A stretch of DNA of 6,454 nt from an uncultured Lachnospiraceae bacterium (lineage in GTDB: Bacteria; Bacillota; Clostridia; Lachnospirales; Lachnospiraceae), in NCBI GenBank assembly GCA_905236275.1, contig CAJOPI010000204.1:1-6454 (forward strand). The letters run 5' to 3'. The notes under the pieces were generated by a model that had not been told where the DNA came from, searched no databases, and saw only the letters and a program-made list of their open reading frames with translations. The position numbers and the translations under genes were made by a program. This document shows, one piece after another, positions 5,085 to 6,454 of the stretch; position 1 is the first letter of the stretch, and the number at the start of each line of letters is the position of its first letter.

Positions 5085-6454
5085 ATCTTTTCCTCTGCTT
5101 TCTTATTCACGTCATATTGATAAAGAACTCTTTCACTGTCCTCCAAAGGCACAAATCCAAGCTTTGCATAAAAGCCCTCTACCATTCCGTTTTTTTTCGT
5201 CTTGATATACTCTCCGACTATCCTCCTGCAGCCCATCCTCTTCGCTTCTTCTATAACCCTTCCAAAAGCAAAATTTTCCACCGAGCGTTTCAGAACCCTG
5301 CAGGACATACACCAGTTGTCAATAAAGCAGTCGTCTTCATTGAGTCCTTCTATTCCGGAGCCTTTTTTTAGAATTATACAGGAAATAATTCCATATTGGG
5401 AAAATTTATCTGAAAGAGAAACATAAAGGCATGAAATATCGTCCTTTCCAAGCATTTCCCCAATCTCGCCCTCCGAATAACGCTGTGTACGAAGGTTGAA
5501 CTGGTTTGATTTATTGGTAAGCTGGGCAAATCTCTCGATCTCGTTTTCACCCACCCTGTCGCATTTCCCTTTCATTTCAAGGGCTTTAAGATATTCATCA
5601 TAATCAACGAAGGAGGACATCATTTCTTCGCGCTTTGCGTTCTGGATATAGGAATCGGAACGTTCCCTGTCCTCTTTTGTTATTGCCGCCCATTCAAAAG
5701 CCGCCGCGCTGTCAAGTGCGCGCACATAGTTCTCAGCCTCTTCCGGAACCTCTATAACCGTAACCCCCGGACAGAACTTCCTTATTATTTCCCGCTCAGC
5801 CGGATTGTCATCAAAAAAGACGAGCGTATCCATGCCTATATTCAGGCTCTTCGCAATATAACCCATATTGGAAGCCTTGTCATTCCAGTTGGCAACAAAG
5901 CAGGCTATATCATCCAGCTTCAGTATCATATCGGGATTTGAAAGGAAAGGTTCCTTTGCAGTTTCCTCATCATTCTTCGAATTAACCGCAAGAATAACGC
6001 CTCTTTTTTTTAATTCAAGGCAATAGCTCTGAAAATGCCTGTAGGCTTCACCCAGAGGATTATGCGGGTCAATCTCGATTCCCATCGCCCCGTCATCACC
6101 TACAACTCCTCCCCAGAGGGTATTGTCAAGGTCAAGTACAAGGCATTTATTTGTATGTCCGTTAAGAGCCTTGATGATCCTCGTCATCTCGGCTGCAACA
6201 GGACCTAAAAAATCCATGTTGAATCCCTGTTTCGTGAGGAAATAGCTGCCCTCGTCAAACCAGTTCTTCTTTCCATAGTAGGAAGAGAAATATTCCATAT
6301 CCACGATATGAACGTTGGACGGATGCTCCTCCGTCATTGCAAGGTTAAGTCTCCTCATAAGAGAAAGCGAGGAATCCTTGTAGGCTGTTTCAAGCGCACC
6401 CAAAGGTCTCGTAGTCCTTGTCGCAAAATTCGTCTGTATAATCGTCACACCGGG
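5063..6454 (-). CDS. FkbH-like HAD phosphatase/acyltransferase, partial (N-terminus outside the window)
   Basis: The reading frame is open to the window edge, so the visible 463 residues lack the N-terminus; FkbH-like proteins commonly have more than 500 residues. Numbering is from Val at 6448. Residues 1-100 match the end of the FkbH N-terminal region. The HAD (subfamily IIIC-like) domain follows with nucleophile D106 and D108 in LVLDLDNTLWGG, S157 in NSKND, K191 in NDKASNMG, and the metal-binding FFDDN at 211-215. From about 285 to 446 there is a GNAT-like domain containing SCRVLKRSVE with C383, equivalent to the conserved SCRVLGR of this family and a candidate acyl-thioester cysteine. Studied relatives (FkbH, OzmB, RkD-type tetronate enzymes) take 1,3-bisphosphoglycerate, remove phosphate and load glyceryl onto an ACP. 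An ACP gene follows with a 22-nt overlap. The GTG at 6448 is not a supported start. The cargo here is inferred, not shown. Confidence 0.92.
   Translation of the reverse strand, partial: PGVTIIQTNFATRTTRPLGALETAYKDSSLSLMRRLNLAMTEEHPSNVHIVDMEYFSSYYGKKNWFDEGSYFLTKQGFNMDFLGPVAAEMTRIIKALNGHTNKCLVLDLDNTLWGGVVGDDGAMGIEIDPHNPLGEAYRHFQSYCLELKKRGVILAVNSKNDEETAKEPFLSNPDMILKLDDIACFVANWNDKASNMGYIAKSLNIGMDTLVFFDDNPAEREIIRKFCPGVTVIEVPEEAENYVRALDSAAAFEWAAITKEDRERSDSYIQNAKREEMMSSFVDYDEYLKALEMKGKCDRVGENEIERFAQLTNKSNQFNLRTQRYSEGEIGEMLGKDDISCLYVSLSDKFSQYGIISCIILKKGSGIEGLNEDDCFIDNWCMSCRVLKRSVENFAFGRVIEEAKRMGCRRIVGEYIKTKKNGMVEGFYAKLGFVPLEDSERVLYQYDVNKKAEEKIWIQKAD

Noticed and set aside
4852..5426. Plus-strand ORFs opposite the ACP and FkbH-like genes
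   Set aside because: Low-complexity Ser/Phe-rich translations antisense to well-supported genes, with no domain or ribosome site.
3503..6454. A true dlt (D-alanylation) operon
   Set aside because: The loader is a HAD/GNAT FkbH-like protein and not an AMP-forming D-alanine ligase, and no DltD is present in the window. The cargo is therefore unlikely to be D-alanine.
1..6454. tRNA, rRNA, CRISPR array, insertion sequence or attachment site
   Set aside because: No cloverleaf-like sequence, spaced direct repeats, transposase motifs or terminal inverted repeats were seen on either strand by eye.

Overview
This window most likely comes from a Clostridia-class Firmicute, probably of the Lachnospiraceae type. 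The grounds are a moderate GC content, AGGAGG-type ribosome binding sites, TTG starts, Gram-positive-style promoters, and an FtsH whose protease domain wording (for example IPRTMGALGYVMNVPEEEKY) I associate with that family. The taxonomic call is from memory of family sequences, not from a search.

Layout. All complete genes lie on the minus strand, so they read from high to low coordinates. (1) 6454-3503 is a compact operon, cut at its 5' end by the window edge. It encodes an FkbH-like HAD-phosphatase/acyltransferase (partial), a discrete acyl carrier protein, a DltB/AlgI-type MBOAT membrane O-acyltransferase, and a 41-residue membrane microprotein. The genes overlap by 22 nt and 8 nt, and a 3-nt gap precedes the microprotein. 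(2) 3461-2313 is galE with its own extended -10 promoter, a strong ribosome binding site and a hairpin terminator. (3) 2300-96 is ftsH with a TTG start, a leader inverted repeat and a bidirectional terminator. (4) 2-64 on the plus strand looks like the last 20 codons of a convergent gene that shares that terminator.

How the genes work together. Studied FkbH-family enzymes convert 1,3-bisphosphoglycerate into glyceryl-S-ACP. MBOATs of the DltB type move an acyl group from a carrier protein across the membrane onto a surface polymer. The microprotein has one membrane helix and ends in VLYQGF. This closely resembles the C-terminal FxYxxF motif of DltX, whose tyrosine carries D-alanine between DltB and teichoic acid. 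The four genes therefore read as a dlt-like machine in which FkbH replaces the DltA ligase and the cargo is probably a glyceryl (C3 hydroxyacyl) group rather than D-alanine. This is an inference, and it is the most interesting content of the window. The final polymer acceptor and any extracellular transferase (a DltD or SGNH equivalent) are not in view.

GalE may supply UDP-galactose or UDP-GalNAc for surface glycans, but it is transcribed from its own promoter. FtsH is an unrelated housekeeping membrane protease.
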